Positions 26,893 to 35,171 of a stretch of DNA of 64,000 nucleotides are shown here, piece after piece. Made by a program: the position numbers and the translations under genes. Positions within the stretch are counted from its first letter, which is position 1; each line of letters opens with the position of its first letter. The notes under the pieces were generated by a model. The model saw only the letters and a list, made by a program, of their open reading frames with translations. It had not been told where the DNA came from and did not search any database. Source of the DNA: Affinundibacterium flavidum (GTDB taxonomy: Bacteria; Pseudomonadota; Gammaproteobacteria; Burkholderiales; Burkholderiaceae_D); contig NZ_JACOGA010000002.1 of the NCBI RefSeq assembly GCF_014284175.1, positions 1 to 64,000 of the forward strand. The letters are read 5' to 3'.

Positions 26893-29082
26893 CTAACGCA
26901 AATATTTAGGATCACGCCGCAATCCCACCAATTCAGGTTCGGCTTCTATTAATTTGGTGGAGTAACCAAATTCTCTGGCTTTGGCAATTGCCGCCAACGC
27001 TTGCATACGCATGTCAATCATCTCATAACTGACTCCCGCGAGAAATTGAATTTCCGCACTATTCGGCGCTAAATCTAATGATTTTTCTACATAGATCAGT
27101 GCTTCTGCATTGTCCCCTAACTTGGCGGAATATAGTCCCATACGGGCGTTTAAAATCGCCACGTGTGGATTACTTCTTAGTCGAGGCTGCAACAGCATTC
27201 GTGCTTTGTCATAGGCTAATTTGGCCACATCAACTTTACCAGGCAACCACGACATCATTTCACCTAGCTTCGCCCACGCTAGGTAATCATTAGGATTACC
27301 GTTAGCTTCTGCCACCGCATTTTCGTAGGCGCCAGCAGCCCCAACATAATCACCACGTCCAGCCAGACTATTTCCGAGGGCGACATATAACTCAGCACCA
27401 GGTTTTATTTTCAAACCATCTTGCAGCACTTGCACACTATCTTCAAGCCGATTTTGTTTGAGTATCGCATTCGACAATCCAACATACGCAGTTGTTCCAT
27501 CCCGCTTCATTTGCAAGCTCAAACCGTAAGCAACCTCCGCTGCTCGGTAAGCCTCTGTCAACATATAAATCTGCCCAGACTGATCGGCAAAAATTCGCTC
27601 CGAAGGAAATCGTTTGGCTCCCTGTTGTGCCAGAGTCAGTGCTTCCTCAAAACGACGTGCCTGGATCAATAATTCTATTTTCACGCTCAATGCTTGCGCA
27701 CTGTTCGGATCCAATGCCAAAGCGCGATCTACATCCACAAAAGCCGATTCAAATTGTTCTTGCAAACCCAACACTTTAGCGTTTGCGATATGACTAAGCG
27801 CGAGAAAATCATTGAATTTCACAGCATCTTTGGCGTAGCTAATAGCTTTCATTAGCCATGCATTATTCTTTTCGTCATGCAAATAGCGCTGGCTATACAC
27901 CAGTGACAAACTGGCAGATGCCGCAGCATGTTGTGGCGAATGCCGCAAAATTTCAGCGAAATGCTGTTCCGCACGATTGAGCATTTCAAAACGATCAAAA
28001 TTACTAAGTGCTTCCAAACCCAGTTGCATTTCTTTGGCTTCCGAGTAAGGTTCCATCTTGGCTTGTAGCTGAGTCCAGTATGGCTGGGAATACCAAATTG
28101 CACCCGCCCCTGCTATGCAACATAATATGAAGAAGGTCAGTCGCCATTTTCTTATTTCTTGTCGCCAATTGTATCGATCGCGAATTGGCGCTGGCAATGG
28201 CGCCAACATCAAATTGAGTGCGGCCAAATTAAAGGTCCCAGAATTAAGTGAAGGGGCATCAATAGCGGCTATCTTCGCACACTGTGCCGCGACCCCTTGC
28301 ATGCTTCCTATGCGTCGTTCAATTTGCCGTGCAGTCATGGCGCGCACTAATTGTCGCAATATTTGCGGGAGATGATCCGGCCACGGCCATTGGTCAGAAT
28401 TTGATTGAATCACAGCAGCAGCCAATGCCAGTCCAGACAAATTGGCAAACGGTCGCGCGCCCGTCAGCAATTCATACAAGATCACACCTAGCGCATAAAT
28501 ATCCGAACTCGGACGCAAAGTTGCTCCCGTTAGCACCTCAGGCGCCATATAAGCGATGGTACCTTGCGGGTCAGATTGCACCAAAGATGTTGTCGCATCC
28601 CGATCAGCCTGAATTGCCAAGCCAAAATCAAGAATGCGCACTATCCCGCTTGGTTCTTGCATCAAATTCGATGGTTTCAGATCACCATGCACCAATCCAG
28701 CCGCATGCGCTTCTTGCATTGCTTGGGCAACTTGTAAAACGATATCGATCACATGAGAAATGCTCGGCGTTTGAGTGTCTAATACCTGTCGCAAAGTGCG
28801 TCCGGGTACTAGTTCCATCACGATAGCCTGACTCTCCTCGGTCTGTTCCAAGGCATGCACTTTGACAAACGCGGCATGTTGTAGCGAAGCCGCTAGACGT
28901 GCTTCTTTCATCAGGTCAATGCCTGGCGCGATATTTTTTAAATACTTGATGGCGACCTGACGGTGCAATTTAGCATCCCAAGCTTGATAGACATGCCCAA
29001 ACCCACCCTCACCCAGGCTTTTACCTAGTTGATAGTGCAATAATTGTTCAGGTTGTGTGGCATTGTCTTTGCTTGCTGACAT
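26893..29082 (-). CDS. Membrane Ser/Thr protein kinase with C-terminal TPR domain (catalytically complete)
   Basis: 729 residues: Hanks-type kinase domain (about 17-270), basic juxtamembrane stretch, one transmembrane segment near 312-332 (LTFFILCCIAGAGAIWY), then TPR-like helical repeats to the end, expected outside the membrane. All key kinase residues are present: glycine loop LGEGGFG (G24-G29), K46 in VAIK, alpha-C E60, H132-G-D134 with K136 and N139, D152-F-G154, and A-Y-M-A-P-E. It is the only one of the three paralogues in this window that looks active. It closes the gene train from the candidate lanthipeptide locus, 153 bp after the pseudokinase gene. Phosphothreonine made by it could be read by the FHA-like activator at 24594 (inference). 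Confidence 0.9.
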   Translation of the reverse strand: MSASKDNATQPEQLLHYQLGKSLGEGGFGHVYQAWDAKLHRQVAIKYLKNIAPGIDLMKEARLAASLQHAAFVKVHALEQTEESQAIVMELVPGRTLRQVLDTQTPSISHVIDIVLQVAQAMQEAHAAGLVHGDLKPSNLMQEPSGIVRILDFGLAIQADRDATTSLVQSDPQGTIAYMAPEVLTGATLRPSSDIYALGVILYELLTGARPFANLSGLALAAAVIQSNSDQWPWPDHLPQILRQLVRAMTARQIERRIGSMQGVAAQCAKIAAIDAPSLNSGTFNLAALNLMLAPLPAPIRDRYNWRQEIRKWRLTFFILCCIAGAGAIWYSQPYWTQLQAKMEPYSEAKEMQLGLEALSNFDRFEMLNRAEQHFAEILRHSPQHAAASASLSLVYSQRYLHDEKNNAWLMKAISYAKDAVKFNDFLALSHIANAKVLGLQEQFESAFVDVDRALALDPNSAQALSVKIELLIQARRFEEALTLAQQGAKRFPSERIFADQSGQIYMLTEAYRAAEVAYGLSLQMKRDGTTAYVGLSNAILKQNRLEDSVQVLQDGLKIKPGAELYVALGNSLAGRGDYVGAAGAYENAVAEANGNPNDYLAWAKLGEMMSWLPGKVDVAKLAYDKARMLLQPRLRSNPHVAILNARMGLYSAKLGDNAEALIYVEKSLDLAPNSAEIQFLAGVSYEMIDMRMQALAAIAKAREFGYSTKLIEAEPELVGLRRDPKYLR

Positions 29083-29235
29083 GTAGAATTTATACTAAGT
29101 CTGTTGAATAAGCGATCGCGCTCTATTCTAAACGAATTTCACTGTAGAAACACTGTTAAAACTCTCAGGAAACAACAGGCTTCACTATCGCAAAGTCACA
29201 AGAATCACAAGCTTGATGTGCAGTTGCTCTACTCT

Positions 29236-31422
29236 CTAAGATTTAAGGTCCGCGTAACGTGGATCTGCGCGCAGTTGTCGAAAGCCAGGATGTGTTTCCA
29301 TCGTTCGCCACGGTAATCCAAACTGCTTGGACAATCGCATTTCAACCAAAGCCTGCTCTCGGTTATGCAGTAACTCAAAGGCATAAGCCAACCAAAAATG
29401 CACGTAAGGATCTTCAGATTGACGAGCAATCGCACGTTTCGCCAAGGACTTAGCCTGCTCAGTATCGCCCATCCGCGCCATCATCACACTTTTCACCGAC
29501 AGCAGCGTTTCATCATCTTGCGAACGATTCAAGCGCAGATCCAATAACTCTAAAGCGCGTTGATAGGCACGTTTGGCATCTTGCTCGCGTCCCGCTACCC
29601 ACATCAAGGATTCTGCATATTCAAACCACCGCAAATAACTACCGGCGATGCCGCGCTCGGGGGAAACCGCCTGCGCAAACGCGTCGGCAGCGGCCACATA
29701 ATCTCCAGTTCTAAATTTAGCATTGGCTAGTGCGCCGTACAAATTCGCATTTGGACGCACCTGTAAACCTTGTTGAATCACTTGTAAAGCATCGGCATCC
29801 CGGCCTTCGCTCATGAGAGTTTCGGCCAATAGAGAATAGGCGAGTGGCGAATCCGGTTGCCTCTGCAAACTCATTCTTAAAACCTTCTCGGCCTCACTAA
29901 ATTTCTTTTGGCTAAAATACATACCGCCTTGCAAATCAAGTAAATAACGATCCAGCAAGAATTTGTTCGTTCCCTGCATAGCCAGAGGTATCGCTTCAGA
30001 ATAACGCCGCATTTCTAACAAAACACTAACTTGCGTATGCCACGCCAACAAGTTCTCATGGTCAAGGCTACGCGCCTTCGCCACCATTATTAGTGCCTCT
30101 TCAAGCCTATGATGCCATTGTAAAATTCTTGCATTCGCCACCAGACTAATCGCCAATTCGGCATCCAACGCCATTGCCTGCTGCGCACTTGCCATGGCTT
30201 TTTGAAACCAAATTTCATCACGCTTCTCCGCACTATATTTCGATAAATACAAAATCGACATATAGGCCGCGGCGGCCGCATGATCAGGCGTACGTTCAAG
30301 AACTTTGTCTAAATGCGCCTGAGCGCTATCTAGCAATTTAGCATCTGTTCGGTAGGTGTATTCCGCCAAATCACGTGCAGCCTGCGCCATCTCATGTGAC
30401 TCTGAATAAGGCGTCAGGTACTTCGTGATTTTCGGCCAATGCGGCTTGAGTTGCCATACGCCAGCAGCCCCTAACATAAGCACCAGCGCACTTGTCACGG
30501 CTAAATTCCTTCGACGACGCTGCTTGCGTTGCATTTCTAACTGTATTTCTAACTGTATTTCTAACTGTATTTCTAACTGTATTTCTAACTGCATTTCCAA
30601 CTGCGATTCCAAGCGCAATTTGCTCGAATTCAAATTCGCAGCACCTGACGAGGAAAAATCTGCCGACAACAAAGCCCGGCATTGCTCCATCACCTGCTGG
30701 CAATTCAAGCGTCGTTTAATTTGTGGATCAGTCATCGCCAAAATGAGCTCACGCAAATCCTGCGATATGCAGTCATGCCAAGGAAATATTGCATCCTGCA
30801 ATGACATATTAGAGAGGTCAGGCGAGCGCCCTGCCATCATTTCATACAACAACAATCCCAAGGAAAACACATCCTCACTCAAGCCCTGATTTGACTCTAA
30901 CATAGGTTGATGCAATACCAAATCCACACTAGAAATACGCACAGCACCCACGTTATCTAACAACAAGTTAGTGGAACGTAAATCGCCGTGCGCCAATCCT
31001 GCGACGTGCGCTTCGTGTAAAGCGGCAGCAAGTTGCGCCATATGTTTGAGTGCGAATTCTTTTTGACCATGATGCTGTCCTATCCAATCCGCCAAGGAAA
31101 TACCACTGACGGCTTCGGTAATCAGAACCAATTGTTGGTCGAATTCTTCCAAGGCATGAATACGGATAAAAGCAGGGTGTTGCAGGCCGGCCGCTTTGCG
31201 CGCTTGCTGCAGATATGTGTCGCTCCGGTTAATGTCACTGCTCGCTATCAGACCGGAGGGATGCACCTCGCGTGGGCGAAAAATGTACATCTGCACTGCA
31301 CGATGCAATTTACTATCCCAAACCTGATAAACACTCAGCACACCTGCATTCAAGACGCAGGCATCAATTCTATAGTGCTGTAAATTCTCAGGTAATTGGA
31401 GTTGGGACGGCGCAGCACACAT
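29236..31422 (-). CDS. Membrane TPR protein with degenerate Ser/Thr kinase domain (predicted pseudokinase)
   Basis: 728 residues with the same plan as the paralogue at 26893: kinase fold, juxtamembrane region, one TM (TSALVLMLGAAGVW), TPR tail. Catalytic residues are lost: the glycine loop is LNAGVLSVY, the VAIK lysine is Y46 (VQMYIF), the alpha-C Glu is Q73, and DFG is replaced by S-V-D (165-167). Only H145-G-D147 and N152 of the catalytic loop remain, with R149 instead of Lys. ATP-dependent phosphotransfer is therefore unlikely. A tandem L-E-I-Q repeat sits just before the TM. It follows the LanC-like gene by 138 bp on the same strand, so a regulatory or scaffold role near the peptide pathway is plausible. 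Confidence 0.85.
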   Translation of the reverse strand: MCAAPSQLQLPENLQHYRIDACVLNAGVLSVYQVWDSKLHRAVQMYIFRPREVHPSGLIASSDINRSDTYLQQARKAAGLQHPAFIRIHALEEFDQQLVLITEAVSGISLADWIGQHHGQKEFALKHMAQLAAALHEAHVAGLAHGDLRSTNLLLDNVGAVRISSVDLVLHQPMLESNQGLSEDVFSLGLLLYEMMAGRSPDLSNMSLQDAIFPWHDCISQDLRELILAMTDPQIKRRLNCQQVMEQCRALLSADFSSSGAANLNSSKLRLESQLEMQLEIQLEIQLEIQLEIQLEMQRKQRRRRNLAVTSALVLMLGAAGVWQLKPHWPKITKYLTPYSESHEMAQAARDLAEYTYRTDAKLLDSAQAHLDKVLERTPDHAAAAAYMSILYLSKYSAEKRDEIWFQKAMASAQQAMALDAELAISLVANARILQWHHRLEEALIMVAKARSLDHENLLAWHTQVSVLLEMRRYSEAIPLAMQGTNKFLLDRYLLDLQGGMYFSQKKFSEAEKVLRMSLQRQPDSPLAYSLLAETLMSEGRDADALQVIQQGLQVRPNANLYGALANAKFRTGDYVAAADAFAQAVSPERGIAGSYLRWFEYAESLMWVAGREQDAKRAYQRALELLDLRLNRSQDDETLLSVKSVMMARMGDTEQAKSLAKRAIARQSEDPYVHFWLAYAFELLHNREQALVEMRLSKQFGLPWRTMETHPGFRQLRADPRYADLKS
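30531..30610 (-). repeat. 12-bp coding tandem repeat (L-E-I-Q units) in the pseudokinase gene
   Basis: Six consecutive 12-bp units of the form G-Y-ATTTCYAACT (plus strand), four of them identical (GTATTTCTAACT), with a degenerate seventh. On the coding strand each unit gives L-E-I-Q or L-E-M-Q. The repeat is in frame and lies just before the transmembrane segment, so copy-number change would lengthen or shorten a helical linker without breaking the frame. Confidence 0.9.
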
Positions 31423-31560
31423 GCGTGTATTCAGCCTGTTCGCTGATCAGATTATCAAGCGTTTGATTCTAACCTGAAATTTGGACGACGATTGGCGGAT
31501 GCTAACAACTATTCGGTATTTCATTAAGAAGTAGGAATGAAAGCGGCGATTAGCAACACC

Positions 31561-32907
31561 TCATTCCACCCCAATCAACAAAATGGATGGCACTTTTTGC
31601 ACATTGTACGTACCCAAATTCGTACCCAAATTTGTACGCACATACATACGCAAATAAAAATAGCCTATGCCTGCCGTGCCTAACATTAATCCCGGCGAAT
31701 CGCCCGCACCACCATTTCCGCAAGGCCAGGGCAAACCTTGTTTAATATAGAAATTGTGCCCATCCTGCGCGACTTTTTCTGCAACCTCCATTAAGGTAGG
31801 GCGTTGCAATTGTTGTGCTGCCATGATCATCAATTCTGCATTGCCCGCCGCGCCATGACATAAAGAGTAGTTGAGTTTGCCTGGCAACCAAGGCTGCATC
31901 AGGGCAGCAGAGCTTGATTGCAAAGCGGCTTCTAGGTCTTCTTCGATAGCTTTAGTAACGCTAGTATCGACTGTTTCCGCACCAGATGTCTGATTTAATA
32001 ATTGGAGGTTTCTGAGACGCGATAAACCTATGCCCGGCGCGCCGTGACACCAAGCCATGCTGCAGGTGATCGCGCCCTGTTCCGTTTTCCCTCTTTGTGC
32101 AAACTGACGTAAATCTGCCCAATTCGCTTGGGCTTGATCGAACCAATGACGCTCATAACGTAAAGCCGCTAGTGCGGAATCGAAGAATTCTTTCTCTTTG
32201 CTCACGCTATACAATTCCAGCAAAGCGGTGGCGATGCCTGCGGTGCCATGTGAATGCCCTGTTAAATTCGCTTGCACAGCTCCACCTATCGTCGGCCATG
32301 AGCAACCATGCTCGTCGTGCTCAGCCAATTGCAGCAAATGACGCCCGTGCAGGTGCGCCAATTCTGCCAATTCTTCACGCTGATATTTTTTAGCCAGATA
32401 CAGCAAGGCGGGAATGGCACCGGCACTGCCAGAAATCACATCAATATTTTTCGCATCGAAAGGAACGCCACGCAAATCATTCAGCATGGAAAAACCACGT
32501 GCTATCAAGGCATCACGCTGCAAGATTTCACCGATCCGTATCAAAGCAAACGCAATACCGGTAGCGCCTGCATAAAAGCCATGTTGCACATTCACAGGCA
32601 AGCGTGCATACACCGACAACGCCTGATTCACCACAGCTTCTATGGTGCGCAGTTGTTGCCTGTCGTGCGTGAATTGATATAGTTCTGCCAGAAACAAAGC
32701 GATACCACTGGTGCCGCTATACAAATCGGCCGCGCAAGCTTTGTACACAGGGGTCAAACGCTGCCCGTGCATCTCTTGCCCCCATCCCAACCAGTTACAG
32801 CGCGTCTGATCCCACACCGCATCACGACACAGTAGATTACCAAGGCGATTGGCGATTTCCAGATACAGAGGATTGTTTGCAGGGCTGAATTTAGTAGTTT
32901 CTACCAT
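31561..32907 (-). CDS. LanC-like lanthionine synthetase (cyclase)
   Basis: 448 residues with all seven glycine-containing motifs of the LanC alpha/alpha barrel, in order: GTSGIALFLAEL, GATGIAFALIRI, GSAGAIPALLYL, HGTAGIATALLEL, HGAPGIGLSRL, HGAAGNAELMI, GTAGIGYFYLRM. The zinc ligands of LanC enzymes are present: Cys in AWCHGAPG and Cys-His in LCHGAAG. An H-S-H-G motif matches the catalytic His region. It is a stand-alone cyclase, not fused to a dehydratase. Its start overlaps the stop of the HopA1-like lyase gene by 7 bp, showing translational coupling. It is expected to add Cys thiols to dehydro-residues made by the two upstream enzymes. Confidence 0.9.
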   Translation of the reverse strand: MVETTKFSPANNPLYLEIANRLGNLLCRDAVWDQTRCNWLGWGQEMHGQRLTPVYKACAADLYSGTSGIALFLAELYQFTHDRQQLRTIEAVVNQALSVYARLPVNVQHGFYAGATGIAFALIRIGEILQRDALIARGFSMLNDLRGVPFDAKNIDVISGSAGAIPALLYLAKKYQREELAELAHLHGRHLLQLAEHDEHGCSWPTIGGAVQANLTGHSHGTAGIATALLELYSVSKEKEFFDSALAALRYERHWFDQAQANWADLRQFAQRGKTEQGAITCSMAWCHGAPGIGLSRLRNLQLLNQTSGAETVDTSVTKAIEEDLEAALQSSSAALMQPWLPGKLNYSLCHGAAGNAELMIMAAQQLQRPTLMEVAEKVAQDGHNFYIKQGLPWPCGNGGAGDSPGLMLGTAGIGYFYLRMYVRTNLGTNLGTYNVQKVPSILLIGVE

Positions 32908-33944
32908 TGTGTTTCTTTGTCAAAAATTGCCTGTCCAAAAATATCATTTGAATTTGGATTCAGGTAAGGCCTCTCAATACAAATATCATTCGCCTGAAAT
33001 ACTTGCTCTATCATGTCGACTTGCACCTCAACATCCCGTTCACCAGCCAGATAGGCTTGCACTATGCCCTCTGCCACCAAGCCACAACGATGCATACCAA
33101 AACTTGTCCTGGCTTTAAAATCCTCCGCCATTCCGACGCCGCTAACCAAACAACGGGTAAACAAGGGAATTCCTTCACGCAAACGGATAGCTGACCCTTT
33201 ATGCATATCTATGATCAACGATGCCACTAAGGTGTAATAGCGTCTTGCTACATACAAAACTGCAGAGTCAGCGCGCGTATACATCTTAGTTTGCACTAAA
33301 GACTTAAACTTAAAGGGAATATGGTAACGATTCAATGTCGAAGTAATTTGTGCCATCAAATCGACAGCCGCATGGGCTGCAACATTAAAATAAAAACGCA
33401 CAAGGGCATTCTCATCAAACTGGTCTGACAATGTTCTGCCAAACGCAAAAAAGAAACTTGGCTGCACATCAGTGGTGCCAGCAAACATGCGGATACTAAC
33501 AAAATCACCAGCAGTAGGAGCAACGCCAGGCCATTTATAGGTCGAATATTCACCTGCAATAGCGACTCGGCTTCTATCTGCCTTCTGCACAAACACGCGA
33601 CCGTCGCTACCGGTCTCATAAATCCGCCACCCCGGATCCCAACCGTCTTTGTTGTCATTGGCAGCATGAAATAAATTTGTCAAATTTTCATACTTAACAT
33701 CGACCGATTCTGGATCTGCATCTGAGAGAAAATGTCCGACGTAGCATTCATCGTAAAACTTGGAATTCAAATGCTCGCGTAATTGATTCACATCAGTATT
33801 TTCTGTTTCTTTTTCGGGAGAAGCTATTGCAGGCGCATCAAAGGTATAGGTAACACCATCAAATACATATGCATTAGGGCTTGTAATTGACACGCGCTGA
33901 CAAATAGTCGTCAGTTGCTGGCGTAAAATCGAATCGCGTTTCAT
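32901..33944 (-). CDS. HopA1-family protein, LanY-like phosphothreonine/phosphoserine lyase
   Basis: 347 residues. The C-terminal half matches the HopA1 effector-like family: G-I-P-L-F-T-R-C-L-V, G-V-G-M-A-E-D, T-S-F-G-M-H-R-C-G-L-V-A-E-G-I. The N-terminus LTTICQRVSITSPNAYVFDG is also typical. HopA1-type proteins are type III effectors in plant pathogens, but in class V lanthipeptide (LxmY) and thioamitide (TvaD) pathways they eliminate phosphate from Ser/Thr phosphorylated by an APH-fold kinase. Here the kinase gene lies directly upstream with an ATGA overlap, so the biosynthetic role is far more likely than secretion. No type III system is visible. Confidence 0.85.
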   Translation of the reverse strand: MKRDSILRQQLTTICQRVSITSPNAYVFDGVTYTFDAPAIASPEKETENTDVNQLREHLNSKFYDECYVGHFLSDADPESVDVKYENLTNLFHAANDNKDGWDPGWRIYETGSDGRVFVQKADRSRVAIAGEYSTYKWPGVAPTAGDFVSIRMFAGTTDVQPSFFFAFGRTLSDQFDENALVRFYFNVAAHAAVDLMAQITSTLNRYHIPFKFKSLVQTKMYTRADSAVLYVARRYYTLVASLIIDMHKGSAIRLREGIPLFTRCLVSGVGMAEDFKARTSFGMHRCGLVAEGIVQAYLAGERDVEVQVDMIEQVFQANDICIERPYLNPNSNDIFGQAIFDKETQW

Positions 33945-35050
33945 AGCGCATCCTCTGCAAAACCAAACAATTCCACTGCTGCCCTGCGCGGATCACGTAA
34001 AACTTGCTGACTCATATCTAACAAGGCATACGCGTGCGGGCTCATCTCAGAGCAAAAATGGAGTGATTCGAAAGCGGTTTGCAATATCCTCACCGCTGCA
34101 AATTCCAAACAAACGGTAAGGTACGTGGAGCGATCCACGTCCGCAATGTTACGAGCCAAGCAATAGCTATTCCAAAATGCCTGGATACTCGAAAACATCT
34201 GCGGCATATTTTGCTTGGTCTCATCGACCATTTGCTGACGTTGCTGTTTCAGGTCGCGATAATGACGCATAATCCAATACGACAAATAGGCTTGGAATAC
34301 CGATCCTACATCCCAGCGCGCATCACCAATATCAACCACTTCCCAATCAATAATTTTCAATTGTAATGCGCCCTGATCTGGATAAACCAAGCAATTGTCC
34401 CATTTAATATCGGCGTGAATAATTTCTTCAAAACGCCAAATCTCAAATAACCTCGCCAGATCCAACTGCAATTGCGGTAAGCCGCGTACCACAACCCCAA
34501 GTTGCTCAGCACCACCACTCAAATGTGCAGGATCAAAATAAGATTTTTTGTGATAAGTAAAAATCCAAGGGACTTTTTTTGTAAAGGCTGGTAGCTCTTG
34601 ATTATTAAGCGGCAAACTAGGCTGCGGATCAAGCTCTATCATATGAAAAGCGCTCAAAGCTTGAGCTAAAGAGACGGCAATAGATTCTGAAAAAGTCGTC
34701 TGCTGATAATAGTATTCACGGAGATTCTGACTATGGGGCAATAGTTCCAGAATTAAGGTATAGCGTGCCGCATCATAATCGATGACAGCGGGTATTAATC
34801 TAGCCCAGTCTGGAAATTGCTGCGCCCATCGATAACAAGTTGCTTCCCTACGTATTGAGGTACGACGCAACTCTTCTAATGACTTCACCTGTTTGATAAA
34901 ACAACCGTGATGACTTCCCCACCGCACTTTGAAATTTCGATTATTTTGCCCCGCCTCCACCACACTAAATTGACCATCAACAATATCGCTGACCTGAATA
35001 TAAGCGCGGGCGGTAAGATAGTGCGCAAGATTTGCTGCAGTTAAGAACAT
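33941..35050 (-). CDS. APH-fold kinase, LanK-like (class V lanthipeptide-type Ser/Thr peptide kinase)
   Basis: 369 residues of the aminoglycoside/choline phosphotransferase fold. A lysine in CFIKQVK matches the ATP-binding Lys; the catalytic loop is IIHADIKWDN (H-x-D-x-x-x-x-N); the metal-binding Asp is in KIIDWEVVD. In lexapeptide-type (LxmK) and thioviridamide-type (TvaC) pathways such kinases phosphorylate core-peptide Ser/Thr for a HopA1 partner. The next gene is a HopA1 protein with a 4-bp ATGA overlap. It follows the Cys-rich precursor gene, with a terminator in between. Aminoglycoside resistance is unlikely in this setting. Confidence 0.85.
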   Translation of the reverse strand: MFLTAANLAHYLTARAYIQVSDIVDGQFSVVEAGQNNRNFKVRWGSHHGCFIKQVKSLEELRRTSIRREATCYRWAQQFPDWARLIPAVIDYDAARYTLILELLPHSQNLREYYYQQTTFSESIAVSLAQALSAFHMIELDPQPSLPLNNQELPAFTKKVPWIFTYHKKSYFDPAHLSGGAEQLGVVVRGLPQLQLDLARLFEIWRFEEIIHADIKWDNCLVYPDQGALQLKIIDWEVVDIGDARWDVGSVFQAYLSYWIMRHYRDLKQQRQQMVDETKQNMPQMFSSIQAFWNSYCLARNIADVDRSTYLTVCLEFAAVRILQTAFESLHFCSEMSPHAYALLDMSQQVLRDPRRAAVELFGFAEDAL

Positions 35051-35079
35051 AGAAAAATAGAAGAGTCAAAAGATGTCAA

Positions 35080-35115
35080 TAAAAAACCCGAAGCATATTA
35101 CTTGCTTCGGGTTTT
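35080..35115 (-). terminator. Terminator/attenuator between precursor and LanK-like genes
   Basis: AAAACCCGAAGC (35083-35094) and GCTTCGGGTTTT (35104-35115) form a perfect 12-bp stem with a 9-nt loop. On the minus strand the stem runs into a T-run (complement of the A-run at 35081-35086). It lies between the precursor stop and the kinase start, as expected for partial termination that gives more precursor mRNA than enzyme mRNA. Confidence 0.88.
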
Positions 35116-35171
35116 GCAAAGCGTCTGTGGTGTTTATGCGTTATGCCTACCAACACCGCAAGGTCAAAGCA

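Noticed and set aside
30531..30610. Possible CRISPR-like repeat array
   Set aside because: Units are 12 bp, have no spacers and are translated in frame; there are no cas genes.
30392..30889. Overlapping open frames on both strands across the 12-bp repeat
   Set aside because: They exist only because the repeat is open in several frames; the long kinase-like frame is clearly the coding one.
32901..33944. HopA1-like protein as a type III secretion effector
   Set aside because: No secretion genes are nearby, and it overlaps APH-kinase and LanC-like genes as in RiPP loci.
33941..35050. Aminoglycoside resistance gene
   Set aside because: The APH fold is shared by many small-molecule and peptide kinases; the operon context points to peptide phosphorylation.
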